Assembly (NCBI GenBank): GCA_031296075.1
Contig: JARLGK010000107.1
Coordinates: 1-57,739, forward strand
Origin: Candidatus Acidiferrales bacterium
Lineage (GTDB): Bacteria > Acidobacteriota > Terriglobia > Acidiferrales > UBA7541
Length of the DNA stretch: 57,739 nt
Reading direction: 5' to 3'
Shown: piece after piece, positions 26,482-37,828 of the stretch
How the letters are laid out: every line of letters starts with the position of its first letter
How positions within the stretch are numbered: position 1 is the stretch's first letter
The notes under the pieces: generated by a model
The model's database searches: none
Seen by the model: only the letters and a program-made list of their open reading frames with translations
What the model was told of the DNA's origin: nothing
Program-made: the position numbers and the translations under genes

Positions 26482-27431
26482 ACCCCCCTTCGCCGGAGGC
26501 ACTGGCGCGGCTGATCGTGATTCTCGGGCCGACCGCTTCGGGCAAATCGGCGCTGGGAATCAGCCTTGCCGAACGCCTCGGCGGCGAAGTCCTGGTTTGC
26601 GACTCCACGCAGGTCTACCGCCATTTCGACATCGGCACGGGCAAGGTCCCTTTCGTCGAGCAGCGCGGCATCCCGCACCATCTGGTTGATCTGGTCGAGC
26701 CACACGAAGTCTTCACCGCCGGAGAGTATCGCCGGCGCGCGCTCGAGGTGCTCGAAGATGTGCGGCGGCGCGGCAATCTGCCAATTATCACGGCGGGAAC
26801 GGGGCTTTATCTTCGCGCGCTGCTCGAAGGGCTGGCGGACGCACCCGAACGATCCGAAGAGCTGCGCGAACGCCTGCGAAAGAAAGCCAAGCAATACGGG
26901 CCTGGATATCTGCACCGCGTGCTCGCGCGCATGGATAAAGAGGCCGCGAGCAAAATCGCCCCGCGCGACACGCAAAAGATCATCCGCGCCATCGAAATCC
27001 GAAAGCTCGCCGGAAAGCCGGTCGGCGAAATTCATCGCGGCGGCCGAACCGCACTCGAAGGCTACGACGTAACCAAGATCGGCCTCGCGCCACAGCGCGA
27101 AGCGCTCTACGCCAGAATCAACGCGCGTGTCGAGGCCATGGTCGCGGCCGGATGGTTGGAGGAAGTACGCGGCCTGATTGCCCGAGGCGTTCCCGCAGCC
27201 GCGAAGCCCTTTCAGTTTATCGGCTACTCGGATTTGCGCGAGTACATCGAACGCGGCTACGCAACCACGGCCGATGCAATACTGCGCATCCAGCAAGCCA
27301 CCCGCCGCTTCTCCAAGCGACAAACCACATGGTTCCGCAGGGAGCCGAACGTCAACTGGCTTCCCGATTTTGGCGACGATCCCTCCGTTACATCGGCGGC
27401 CCACGTGATCACTCATCCTACGAATTCCTAA
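26478..27431 (+). CDS. miaA: tRNA dimethylallyltransferase
   Basis: 317 residues, normal MiaA length. P-loop GPTASGKSALG near the N-terminus, then DSTQVYRHFDIGTGK (the DSxQxY signature), GIPHHLVDLVEP, and TAGTGLYLRALLEGLADAP for tRNA and substrate binding. It adds an isopentenyl group to A37 of tRNAs that read UNN codons. Some MiaA proteins are encoded beside hfq, but here the context is the lipid A/TonB run. Confidence 0.96.
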   Translation: MNPPSPEALARLIVILGPTASGKSALGISLAERLGGEVLVCDSTQVYRHFDIGTGKVPFVEQRGIPHHLVDLVEPHEVFTAGEYRRRALEVLEDVRRRGNLPIITAGTGLYLRALLEGLADAPERSEELRERLRKKAKQYGPGYLHRVLARMDKEAASKIAPRDTQKIIRAIEIRKLAGKPVGEIHRGGRTALEGYDVTKIGLAPQREALYARINARVEAMVAAGWLEEVRGLIARGVPAAAKPFQFIGYSDLREYIERGYATTADAILRIQQATRRFSKRQTTWFRREPNVNWLPDFGDDPSVTSAAHVITHPTNS

Positions 27432-27435
27432 AGGC

Positions 27436-27464
27436 TTGACCGCGCGTTGGAATTCCAGTACTGT
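27436..27464 (+). promoter_or_regulatory. Predicted promoter of the tetR-type gene
   Basis: TTGACC (5 of 6 to the -35 consensus) at 27436-27441 and TACTGT (3 of 6) at 27459-27464, 17 bp apart, directly after the miaA stop. The operator palindrome begins 6 bp further on, so a start of transcription would fall inside it. Confidence 0.45.
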
Positions 27465-27470
27465 CGGGAC

Positions 27471-27490
27471 TGCATACGGTACCGTATGCA
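27471..27490. promoter_or_regulatory. Perfect 20 bp palindromic operator, probably autoregulatory for the TetR protein
   Basis: TGCATACGGTACCGTATGCA reads the same on both strands over all 20 bases. It sits between the predicted -10 and the regulator's ATG, the place where TetR-family dimers usually bind to repress their own gene. The half site GCATACGGT recurs partly as GCATACG immediately after it. Confidence 0.7.
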
Positions 27491-27501
27491 TACGCCACAG
27501 T

Positions 27502-28092
27502 ATGGCTACTTCAGCGACAGCCCGAGTCGGTTCCCTCCATCCGGACGATTGGATACGCGCCGCGCAGGCTCGCCTGGCCGGCCAGGGAGTCGAATCCGTG
27601 CGCGTCGAGGTGCTGGCGCGCGACTTGGGCGTCAGCAAGGGCAGCTTCTACTGGCACTTTCGCGATCGCGGAGAGTTGCTCGATAGTCTGCTGGTCCGCT
27701 GGGAAGACAGTGAACTCGACTGGCTGAACCGGGACGACGGAGCAAGCGCCGCAACGCGGTGGGCAAGATTCCTCGAAAGGACCGCCAGCCCGAAGCGCAT
27801 GCGCATGGAAATCGCCCTGCGGGCGTGGGCCCGCGGAGACGAGGGCGTTGCGACGCGCGTGGCGGCGATCGAAAAGCGGAAAGCGCGCCTCATCGAGGAC
27901 GTATTGCGCGACATCGGATTCGCAGAAACCGCCGCGGAATCCTGGTCCGAAGTGGCTTTGCTGATTTGCCTCGGATGGCTTGACCTCGCGACGCGCGACA
28001 AGCAGTTCCAATTCGCGAGCCGCAGCCTGGGCGATCTGCTTTCCGAATTCATACTCGCCGCTTCCGGTGGGTCGTCGGCGCCGAATCGCTGA
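27502..28092 (+). CDS. TetR/AcrR family transcriptional regulator
   Basis: 196 residues from ATG 27502 (MATSATARVG). The track's upstream extension would be read through the promoter and operator. The N-terminal helix-turn-helix runs from DDWIRAAQARL to VRVEVLARDLGVSKGSFYWHFRDRGELLDSLL, with the family's SxGxFYWHF recognition helix. The C-terminal ligand domain gives no hint of inducer. There is no good ribosome-binding site. The perfect palindrome just upstream suggests autorepression. Other targets are unknown; the neighbouring genes are housekeeping. Confidence 0.92.
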   Translation: MATSATARVGSLHPDDWIRAAQARLAGQGVESVRVEVLARDLGVSKGSFYWHFRDRGELLDSLLVRWEDSELDWLNRDDGASAATRWARFLERTASPKRMRMEIALRAWARGDEGVATRVAAIEKRKARLIEDVLRDIGFAETAAESWSEVALLICLGWLDLATRDKQFQFASRSLGDLLSEFILAASGGSSAPNR

Positions 28093-28140
28093 GCGCGCGG
28101 CTGGCCGGACACCGGAAACTGTGGCACACTCGATCATTCG

Positions 28141-29955
<1,815 letters not shown>

Positions 29956-30269
29956 CGCCCGAACTTCGCGACGTTTCACTCCGCGGCAGTCGAAATTCAC
30001 GCACAAAACTCGCGCATGACCGACGCGAAAAGTGTGACGGTTAAGCTGTGTCGCTTTCCTTTGTTTTGAATGAGATACGCGGGAAAGGACTCGGCATGGT
30101 GCGACGGGTAATTTCGGGCGAAACGAGGCCCTGCCGGCCTCGCGTACGAGGCCGCTCGACACCGCTCTACGCCGCGCCCTAAACGGGGCGTGGACTTTGG
30201 ACCATTGGCCCATGCTTCCATTTTAGTGAGCGCAAGGAGGAACACCATGGTGCGCGCCTGTGGACATTT
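29956..30269. other. Intergenic region between lepA and xseA
   Basis: 314 bp with no recognisable gene. It contains a short GC hairpin, CGAGGCC-ctgcc-GGCCTCG at 30124-30142, without a T-run. Near its end, a strong ribosome-binding site (aaggagg at 30234-30240) precedes an ATG at 30247 that opens a 35-codon ORF running antisense into xseA. I consider that ORF doubtful; see findings. Confidence 0.4.
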
Positions 30270-31634
30270 TCAGGAATTCCTTTTGCGGCGAACGGTGGCG
30301 TCGAGCTGGCCGCGGGCGAGGCGGACGGAAATGTCGTCGCCGACCGCAACTTGATCCGGCGAGCGCAGGACTTTCCCCGAGGCGTCATAGGCGATGGCGT
30401 AGCCGCGTTGAAGGAGATTCAGTGGGCTGCGCTCTTCAAGCTGAAGCTTCAGTTTCTCATAGCGATGGCGTTTGGCGATGAGCGCGCGATCGATCCTGAC
30501 ACGCAGCGCTTCGCCACGCTGTTCGATGAGCCGGCGCAGCACGGCCGCGCGCGCGCGCACATCGAAAGACGCAAGTTGCGCGCCCGATCGAGTCATACGC
30601 TGCCGCGCCATCGCAAGCTTGAGCCGCAGGACCACGCCGAGGGACGAGGAAAGCTCGTCCAGCTGTTGATGCCTCCTCCGCACGAGCAGTTCGAGCTGCC
30701 GAAATCCGCGATGGGTTTGCAGATCGCGCACGCGGTGGCGGCGCTCGGAAAGCAGATAGCGCATCTGCTGGACGAGGTCGCGGTAGTGCGCGGCGATGTG
30801 GCGCTCGAATTCCTGGCGCGACTGCACGACGATTTCAGCCGCGGCCGAAGGCGTCGGCGCGCGCAGGTCGGCCACAAAATCTGCAATCGTGAAGTCGGTC
30901 TCATGCCCGATGCCCGTGATCACGGGAATCTCGGACGCCGCAATCGCGCGCGCCACGATTTCCTCGTTGAAAACCCAGAGGTCTTCCAGCGATCCGCCGC
31001 CGCGCGCGACAATCACCACGTCCGCGAGCTTCGCGCGGTTGAAATGCCGCAGCGCCGCGACGATTTCGGCCGCCGCGCCCTCACCCTGCACCTTCACGGG
31101 ATAAAGCTGCACGTGCAGGTTGGCGAAGCGCCGCTTGAGCACGCGCAGGATGTCGCGAATCGCGGCGCCCGTAGGCGACGTGACCACGCCGATACATCGC
31201 GGCAGGATGGGCAGCGGCTTCTTGCGCGCCTCGTCGAAGAGGCCCTCATCTTGAAGTCTTTTCTTGAGCTGCTCGAAGGCGAGCTGCAACGCGCCGAGGC
31301 CCACCGGCTCGATGTGGCTGACGTACACCTGATACTCGCCGCGCGGTTCATACACGCCAAGCGAGCCGCGAACCGTGATGTGCAAGCCGTCCTCAGGGCG
31401 GAATTTCAGGCCGCGCACCTGGTCACGAAAGCAGACGCAGCGAATCTGCGAGCGCGCGTCCTTCAGGGTGAAATAGAGATGCCCCGATTGCGCGGCGTGG
31501 TAGTTCGAGACCTCGCCCTCGATCCACACGTCGCGGAACGCGTTTTCCAGGAGATCGCCGATGCGTTCGGTGATCTCGCTGACTTTCCAGATGTGGCGCT
31601 CGGGCGCGAGATCGAAAAGTGACGATTGGCTCAT
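30270..31634 (-). CDS. xseA: Exodeoxyribonuclease VII large subunit
   Basis: 454 residues. N-terminal OB-fold (VWIEGEVSNYHAAQSGHLYFTLKDA), then the catalytic region with IGVVTSPTGAAIRDI, VARGGGSLEDLWVFNEE and PVITGIGHETDFTIADFVADLRAPTPSAAAE, all standard XseA blocks. A coiled-coil region and the C-terminal LLQRGYAIAYDASGKVLRS follow. It degrades single-stranded DNA to oligonucleotides in repair. The small subunit gene xseB is not adjacent and I did not see it in the window. Confidence 0.97.
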   Translation of the reverse strand: MSQSSLFDLAPERHIWKVSEITERIGDLLENAFRDVWIEGEVSNYHAAQSGHLYFTLKDARSQIRCVCFRDQVRGLKFRPEDGLHITVRGSLGVYEPRGEYQVYVSHIEPVGLGALQLAFEQLKKRLQDEGLFDEARKKPLPILPRCIGVVTSPTGAAIRDILRVLKRRFANLHVQLYPVKVQGEGAAAEIVAALRHFNRAKLADVVIVARGGGSLEDLWVFNEEIVARAIAASEIPVITGIGHETDFTIADFVADLRAPTPSAAAEIVVQSRQEFERHIAAHYRDLVQQMRYLLSERRHRVRDLQTHRGFRQLELLVRRRHQQLDELSSSLGVVLRLKLAMARQRMTRSGAQLASFDVRARAAVLRRLIEQRGEALRVRIDRALIAKRHRYEKLKLQLEERSPLNLLQRGYAIAYDASGKVLRSPDQVAVGDDISVRLARGQLDATVRRKRNS

Positions 31635-31638
31635 GGCT

Positions 31639-31872
31639 CTAGCGGCGGAAGAAATTGACGATCCAGAAGATCAGCGTGAGGGCAACGCTCACGACAATGC
31701 AGGTGACGATCGGGAAATAGAAGCTGCCATGGCGGCCTTGATAGGAAATGTCGCCCGGCAAGCGGCCGAGTCGAAACGGAAGCCGCGCGCCGAACATCAG
31801 CAGAGCCCCGGCGCCGATCAGTACGACGCCGACGACGAGCAGCAGCTTCCCGATTTCGCGCAGCGGATCCAT
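31639..31872 (-). CDS. DUF2905 family small membrane protein
   Basis: 77 residues with two membrane helices (LLLVVGVVLIGAGALLMFG; FYFPIVTCIVVSVALTLIFWIV) separated by LPFRLGRLPGDISYQGRHG. The central RLPGDI motif is typical of DUF2905. Function unknown. The xseA start follows after 4 bp, so they are probably cotranscribed. Confidence 0.88.
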   Translation of the reverse strand: MDPLREIGKLLLVVGVVLIGAGALLMFGARLPFRLGRLPGDISYQGRHGSFYFPIVTCIVVSVALTLIFWIVNFFRR

Positions 31873-31942
31873 GGGACGATTCGAGGCCCCATTCTAGCTC
31901 GATTCCCGGCGCGATTCTCTCGAGCCGCTAGGAACGGCGAAC

Positions 31943-32362
31943 TCAGATCAGTTCGAGCCCCGCGAAAAAGTAGCCGATTTCGAACGCGGCCGTGGCGGGT
32001 GCGTCGGAGCCATGGGTGCAGTTGAACTGGATGCTCGTGCCGAGCTCCTTGCGGATGGTGCCGGGCGCGGCCTTCGCGGGATCGGTGGCACCCATCGTGT
32101 CGCGCCACTTCGCGATGGCGCCTTCCGCCTCAAGGACCATAACGACCGCTTTGCCCGAGCTCATGAAATCCGTCAGCTCGCCGAAAAACGGCCGCTCGCG
32201 GTGCACGGCGTAGAAGCTCTCGGCTTCGGTTTTCGTTAGCCGCAGCGACTTGAGCGCCACGATCTGGAACTTCGCCGCATGGATGCGGCTGAGGATTTCG
32301 CCCGTGAGTCCGCGCTTCACTGCGTCCGGCTTGATGATTGCAAATGTGCGTTCAACCGCCAT
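31943..32362 (-). CDS. ndk: Nucleoside diphosphate kinase
   Basis: 139 residues, full length. [18 protein letters not shown] at the N-terminus, and the phospho-histidine in [20 protein letters not shown] near the C-terminus. It equilibrates nucleoside di- and triphosphates. It lies downstream of sucCD on the same strand, with 49 bp between ndk and sucD. Confidence 0.97.
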   Translation of the reverse strand: MAVERTFAIIKPDAVKRGLTGEILSRIHAAKFQIVALKSLRLTKTEAESFYAVHRERPFFGELTDFMSSGKAVVMVLEAEGAIAKWRDTMGATDPAKAAPGTIRKELGTSIQFNCTHGSDAPATAAFEIGYFFAGLELI

Positions 32363-32411
32363 TCGATGATTCTCCCGTGTTTTAGATTTCTTGCGCCGCT
32401 CAAATCGGATG

Positions 32412-33365
32412 CTACTTCCTTTTCTTAGCGCGCGTCTTCGCTTTACCGGCAGCGATTTTCTTCGGTGACGCCTTCAATCCAGATTTCCGCTTCGCTTTGC
32501 CGAGAACGGCGGCCATCGCCTGGCCGATCTCCGCGGGACTTTGCACGGTGTGAATCCCGGCGGCGCGCAAGGCAGCGTATTTTTCCTTGGCAGTGCCTTT
32601 CCCGCCGCTGATGATCGCGCCCGCATGGCCCATGCGGCGGCCCGGCGGCGCCGTCTGTCCGGCGATAAATCCGACGACTGGCTTCTTCACATTCTTCCTG
32701 ATGAAGTCCGCCGCGATTTCCTCGGCGTTGCCGCCGATCTCGCCGATCATCACGATGGCGTGGGTTTCCGGATCATCGTTGAACATCCGAATCACGTCGA
32801 GAAAGCTCGTCCCGATGATCGGATCGCCTCCGATGCCGACGCAAGTGGATTGGCCGATGCCGAGTCCAGTGAGCTGGCCGACAGCTTCGTACGTAAGTGT
32901 GCCGCTGCGGCTGACGACGCCGACGTTTCCCCGCTTGTGGATGAAGCCGGGCATAATGCCGAGCTTGCACTGGCCGGGAGAAATGGTTCCCGGGCAATTC
33001 GGCCCGATCAGGCGCGTCTTCGAATTCTTCAGCGCGGCGGCGACGCGCACCATGTCGAGCACGGGTATCCCTTCGGCGATGCAAATGACGAGGGGCAGCG
33101 CCGCGTCCACCGCTTCGAGGATCGCGTCCGCTGCGAACGGCGGAGGAACGAACGCCATCGCGGCGTTCGCGCCGGTCTCGCGGGCGGCTTCGGCAACTGT
33201 GTTGAAGATCGGCACGCCGAGATGCTTCGTCCCGCCCTTGCCGGGCGTGACGCCAGCGACGATCTTCGTGCCGTAGTCAATCATCTGCTGCGAATGGAAG
33301 CTGCCTTCGCGCCCGGTCAGGCCTTGTACGACCACGCGCGTGCTTTTATTTACAAGAATACTCAT
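32412..33365 (-). CDS. sucD: Succinyl-CoA synthetase alpha subunit, with Lys-rich C-terminal tail
   Basis: 317 residues; the family is usually about 290. CoA-binding Rossmann domain ([21 protein letters not shown]), ligase region ([21 protein letters not shown]) and phospho-His in [17 protein letters not shown]. After the normal end ([10 protein letters not shown]) comes a tail of about 29 residues in which 14 are Lys or Arg (for example [16 protein letters not shown]). It forms succinyl-CoA synthetase with SucC in the TCA cycle. The start overlaps the sucC stop by 4 bp. Confidence 0.96.
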   Translation of the reverse strand: MSILVNKSTRVVVQGLTGREGSFHSQQMIDYGTKIVAGVTPGKGGTKHLGVPIFNTVAEAARETGANAAMAFVPPPFAADAILEAVDAALPLVICIAEGIPVLDMVRVAAALKNSKTRLIGPNCPGTISPGQCKLGIMPGFIHKRGNVGVVSRSGTLTYEAVGQLTGLGIGQSTCVGIGGDPIIGTSFLDVIRMFNDDPETHAIVMIGEIGGNAEEIAADFIRKNVKKPVVGFIAGQTAPPGRRMGHAGAIISGGKGTAKEKYAALRAAGIHTVQSPAEIGQAMAAVLGKAKRKSGLKASPKKIAAGKAKTRAKKRK

Positions 33366-34531
33366 CGCGCGCCACCCGCGAGCGCCACGGCCTTTTCCGC
33401 GCCGTCCTTCATGCCGTTCGCGACGGCGAAATTCAGCCCCGAATTCCGCAGGATTTCCTGGCCCTCGCGAACGTTAGTGCCTTCCATGCGCACGACCACG
33501 GGAACCTTGAATCGCAGTTCCTTCGCCGCGCTCACGATACCGCTAGCCAGCATGTCGCAGCGCAGAATGCCGCCGAAGACGTTGATGAACACGGCTTTCA
33601 CATTCGGATCGCTCAGCAGAATGCGGAACGCGTTTTTCACGCGCTCCTCGGAAGCATCGCCGCCCACGTCCAGAAAATTCGCGGGGCTGCCGCCGCTCAG
33701 CTGGATGATGTCCATGGTGGCCATCGCCAGGCCCGCGCCATTGACCATGCACGCAATCGTGCCGTCGAGCTTGATGTAGTTGAGCTTGTATTTGGAGGCT
33801 TCGACTTCGAGCGGCGTTTCTTCGTCCAGGTCGCGCAGTTCCTTGAATTCAGGATGCCGATAGAGTGCGTTGTCGTCGAAATTTACTTTGGCATCGAGCG
33901 CAACCAGGCGGCCGTCGCCCGTGACGACGCAGGGATTAATTTCGAGGAGCGAAGAATCCGTCTCGACAAACGCGCGGTAGAGAGATTGCAAGAACGGCAC
34001 CGCCGCTTGGACCAGGTCCGCGGAAAGTCCGAGGCCAAACGCGAGCTTGCGCGCGTGATAGGCCTGAAAACCCGTCTCGGGGCGAATCGTTTCGCGCAGG
34101 ATCGCTTCCGGATGTTCCTTCGCGACTTGTTCGATTTCCATCCCTCCGGCGGTGCTGGCCATGAACACCGGCGCTCCCACCGCGCGGTCCACGAGCACGC
34201 TCAAGTAAAGCTCGCGCTTGATGTCGAGGCCTTCTTCCACCAGAACGCGCCGGACGATGCGCCCCTCCGGGCCCGTCTGCGGGGTCACGAGTTGCATTCC
34301 CAGCATGCGTTCGGCGAATGTCGCCGCTTCTTCGGCGGATTTGGCGATTTTTACTCCGCCGGCTTTGCCACGGCCGCCCGCGTGAATCTGCGCTTTCACG
34401 ACCACGACGGGTGTCCCGAGACGCTCCGCTGCGGCTCTCGCTTCGTCCTTCTTGGTTACGACTTCGCCGCGCGGCACGGGAACGCCGAATTTCGCGAGGA
34501 TTGCCTTCGCCTGATATTCGTGAATTTTCAT
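33362..34531 (-). CDS. sucC: Succinyl-CoA synthetase beta subunit (ADP-forming)
   Basis: 389 residues. [22 protein letters not shown] is the standard start of the ATP-grasp domain; [23 protein letters not shown] and [17 protein letters not shown] are the nucleotide and subunit-interface motifs. [16 protein letters not shown] belongs to the C-terminal ligase domain. Forms the heterotetramer with SucD. Divergent from trpD. Confidence 0.97.
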   Translation of the reverse strand: MKIHEYQAKAILAKFGVPVPRGEVVTKKDEARAAAERLGTPVVVVKAQIHAGGRGKAGGVKIAKSAEEAATFAERMLGMQLVTPQTGPEGRIVRRVLVEEGLDIKRELYLSVLVDRAVGAPVFMASTAGGMEIEQVAKEHPEAILRETIRPETGFQAYHARKLAFGLGLSADLVQAAVPFLQSLYRAFVETDSSLLEINPCVVTGDGRLVALDAKVNFDDNALYRHPEFKELRDLDEETPLEVEASKYKLNYIKLDGTIACMVNGAGLAMATMDIIQLSGGSPANFLDVGGDASEERVKNAFRILLSDPNVKAVFINVFGGILRCDMLASGIVSAAKELRFKVPVVVRMEGTNVREGQEILRNSGLNFAVANGMKDGAEKAVALAGGAR

Positions 34532-34682
34532 GCTGGTTCCGCGAACGACCCGAAGCTCACCTTAATAATGCTAGAATTTGTAAACGCTCAAAGCGATTCA
34601 GTTTACTTGGAACCCGCGGGCCGGGCAAGGTGAGCATCGTCTTCTAATTCCAGCTGCATGCGGCCCGATGCCGTGAAAATCA

Positions 34683-35726
34683 ATGATCCAGCAAGCGCTT
34701 GAAAAAATCTCAGCCGGAGCGAGCCTGTCGCGAAGCGAAGCGGAGGCTGCGGCCGAACAAATCCTCTCTGGCAATGCGACGGACGCCCAAATTGCAGCGC
34801 TTCTGACGGCTTTGCGAACCAAGGGTGAAACGCTCGACGAGCTCGTTGGATTCGCCACAGCGATGCGGCGCCATGCCACGCCTATTTTCCCCGCCGGCCA
34901 CTCCAAGGCCGAAGAGGCGCTGGTCGATACATGCGGCACCGGCGGCGATGCTTCCGGCACATTCAATGTCTCCACAGCCGCCGCATTCGTGGTGGCGGGC
35001 GCCGGCGTGCGCGTGGCGAAGCACGGCAACCGCTCGATCAGCTCGCGCTGCGGTTCTGCCGATGTGCTCGAACAGCTTGGCGCGCGGATCGATTTGCCCG
35101 CGGAGCGCGTGGCGCGGTCGATTGAAGAGGTGGGCATCGGATTTCTTTTTGCGCCGGCGGTGCATGCGGCCACACGCCACGCAATGGCGGCGCGCCGCGA
35201 GCTGAAAACGCGCTCGATATTCAATCTGCTGGGGCCGCTGACGAATCCGGCGGGAGCATCGGCGCAAGTGGTTGGCGTTTACAGCGCGAGCGTGACCGAA
35301 TTGATGGCGCGCGCGCTGGGTGAACTTGGTGTGCGCCGAGCGTTCGTGGTCCACGGAGCGGACGGCCTCGATGAAATCTCCATCTCCGGTGAAACGCAGA
35401 TCGCCGAGCTGCGCGACGGCACCGTGCGGAGCTACACCGTGACGCCGGAAGATTTCGGCTTGCGCCGCGCTCCGCTCGACGCCATACGAGGCGGCGACGC
35501 GAAGCAGAATGCCGAGATCATCCACAAAATCCTCGGCCGCCCGATGCTTTACCGCGATCACGGCCCGCACCGCGAAATCGTGCTCGCCAATGCTGCCGCG
35601 GCGCTCGTTGCCGCCGGACGGGCGACAGATTTTCTCGATGGCGCGCGCCTGGCCGCGAAATCGATCGATACGGGCGCGGCGCGAGAGAAGCTCGAGGCTT
35701 TTGTCGCGTTTTCGCAGAGAGAATAG
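34683..35726 (+). CDS. trpD: Anthranilate phosphoribosyltransferase
   Basis: 347 residues. The phosphoribosyl-diphosphate site is DTCGTGGDASGTFNVSTA, followed by KHGNRSISSRCGSADVLEQLG. N-terminal helical domain LEKISAGASLSRSEAEAAAEQIL. It catalyses the second committed step of tryptophan synthesis. The spacer to the divergent sucC has a GTAAAC...GTTTAC inverted repeat (34580-34606). Convergent with trpG, 23 bp apart, so it is not in the same transcript as trpE/trpG. Confidence 0.97.
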   Translation: MIQQALEKISAGASLSRSEAEAAAEQILSGNATDAQIAALLTALRTKGETLDELVGFATAMRRHATPIFPAGHSKAEEALVDTCGTGGDASGTFNVSTAAAFVVAGAGVRVAKHGNRSISSRCGSADVLEQLGARIDLPAERVARSIEEVGIGFLFAPAVHAATRHAMAARRELKTRSIFNLLGPLTNPAGASAQVVGVYSASVTELMARALGELGVRRAFVVHGADGLDEISISGETQIAELRDGTVRSYTVTPEDFGLRRAPLDAIRGGDAKQNAEIIHKILGRPMLYRDHGPHREIVLANAAAALVAAGRATDFLDGARLAAKSIDTGAAREKLEAFVAFSQRE

Positions 35727-35749
35727 AACCGCGAACGGAAGATTCGTAG

Positions 35750-36313
<564 letters not shown>

Positions 36314-36340
36314 GTTTCGTATTCAGGATAGCGCGGATTG

Positions 36341-37828
36341 TTACTCGCCGCGACCGATGCCTCCGCGATGGGCGATTTCGAGCGCCTTTAGCACCGCGCG
36401 CGCCTTGTTCCCGGATTCCTCGTATTCGCGCTCCGGTACGGAATCGGCCACGATGCCCGCGCCCGCCTGCACGTAGGCGCGGCCATTTTTCGCGACCAGC
36501 GTGCGCAGGCCGATGCAGGAATCGAGATTGCCGGAAAAATCGAGATAGAGAATCGCGCCCGCGTAGATGCCGCGCCGCGTGGGCTCCAGCTCGTCAATGA
36601 TTTCCATGGCGCGCACCTTGGGCGCGCCCGAAAGCGTCCCCGCCGGAAAACACGCCATCAGCGCGTCGAAGCAATCCACGTCGTCGCGGAGCCTCCCGCG
36701 CAGGCTCGACGCGATGTGCATCACGTGCGAATAGCGCTCCACAAACATCAACCGCTCGGGCTTCACCGATCCGTATTCGCACACGCGGCCCAGGTCGTTG
36801 CGCCCCAGGTCCACAAGCATCACATGCTCGGCGCGCTCCTTGGGATCGGCCAGAAGTTTGGCTTCGAGTTCGCGGTCTTCCTTTTCATCGCGCCCGCGCG
36901 GCTGAGTTCCGGCGAGTGGCCGGTACGTGGCGTTGCGCCCCTGCACTTTCACGAGCATCTCGGGCGAGCTGCCCACGACGGAAACATCGTCGAGCTTCAG
37001 AAAATAAAGGTACGGCGAGGGATTCACCACGCGCAGCGCCCGGTAGATTTCAAATGGCTCGGCGCTTGTCCGGGCCTCGAATCTCTGGCTGACGACGATC
37101 TGAAATGCATCGCCCGCGCGGATATAGGACTTGGCTTTTCGCACGGCGCCCGTGAACTGAGATTTCGTCATGTTCGAGCGGACGCGCAATGGCTCTGTGG
37201 GCCGCGTTTCCTTTTGTTTCGGCAACGGCCCTTCGAGCATCCGGCGCGTCTTCTGGATCTCGCGGACGGCAGCGTCGTATTTTTCGCGGAGGCTGCCCTC
37301 CCCTTCGGTGAACACGTTGCGAATGATCCAGACGCGGTGCTGCACGTGATCGAACGCCAGCAGGCCCAGATAGAACATCATCACGCAGTCGTCGAGGCCC
37401 ACGTCGTCGCGGCCGGTCGCCGGGATTTTCTCGACGAGGCGGACCATGTCGTAAGCGAAATAGCCGATGGCCCCGGCGATAAGGGGCGGAAGCCCCGGCA
37501 CGCGCGCTGGACGAAAGCGCCGGGTTAGCCGGCGCAGGCGCTCGACCGGATCTTCGTCGGAGCGCACCAGCTTGCCGCCCGTTTCGAGCGTGCAGGAACG
37601 CCCGCGCGCCCGAAACACTTCCGCCGGGTTGGCTCCGGCGAATGTGTAGCGCGCGATCGTCTCGCCGCCTTCGACGCTTTCGAGCAGAAACGAATATTTT
37701 GCCTTGCGCGCAATGCGGAGATAGGCGCCGACGGGCGTCAGCAGGTCGGCCGTATAGGTTTCATACACCGGCACGAGATTTCCCTCCCGCGCCAGAGCGG
37801 TGAACGTTTTGAAGTCAGGTTGAATCAT
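36341..37828 (-). CDS. trpE: Anthranilate synthase component I
   Basis: 495 residues. The LLES motif in YSFLLESVEGGETIARYTF marks a Trp feedback site and favours TrpE over PabB. Chorismate-binding C-terminal blocks are present: FQIVVSQRFEART, PLAGTQPRGRDEKED, AEHVMLVDLGRNDLGRV, FPAGTLSGAPKVRAMEIIDELE and RAYVQAGAGIVADSVPE. It makes anthranilate from chorismate using ammonia supplied by TrpG. The start overlaps the aroDE stop by 4 bp. Confidence 0.97.
   Translation of the reverse strand: MIQPDFKTFTALAREGNLVPVYETYTADLLTPVGAYLRIARKAKYSFLLESVEGGETIARYTFAGANPAEVFRARGRSCTLETGGKLVRSDEDPVERLRRLTRRFRPARVPGLPPLIAGAIGYFAYDMVRLVEKIPATGRDDVGLDDCVMMFYLGLLAFDHVQHRVWIIRNVFTEGEGSLREKYDAAVREIQKTRRMLEGPLPKQKETRPTEPLRVRSNMTKSQFTGAVRKAKSYIRAGDAFQIVVSQRFEARTSAEPFEIYRALRVVNPSPYLYFLKLDDVSVVGSSPEMLVKVQGRNATYRPLAGTQPRGRDEKEDRELEAKLLADPKERAEHVMLVDLGRNDLGRVCEYGSVKPERLMFVERYSHVMHIASSLRGRLRDDVDCFDALMACFPAGTLSGAPKVRAMEIIDELEPTRRGIYAGAILYLDFSGNLDSCIGLRTLVAKNGRAYVQAGAGIVADSVPEREYEESGNKARAVLKALEIAHRGGIGRGE

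Noticed and set aside
36341-37828. TrpE could be PabB (aminodeoxychorismate synthase)
   Set aside because: The LLES feedback motif and the linkage to trpG and aroDE favour anthranilate synthase.
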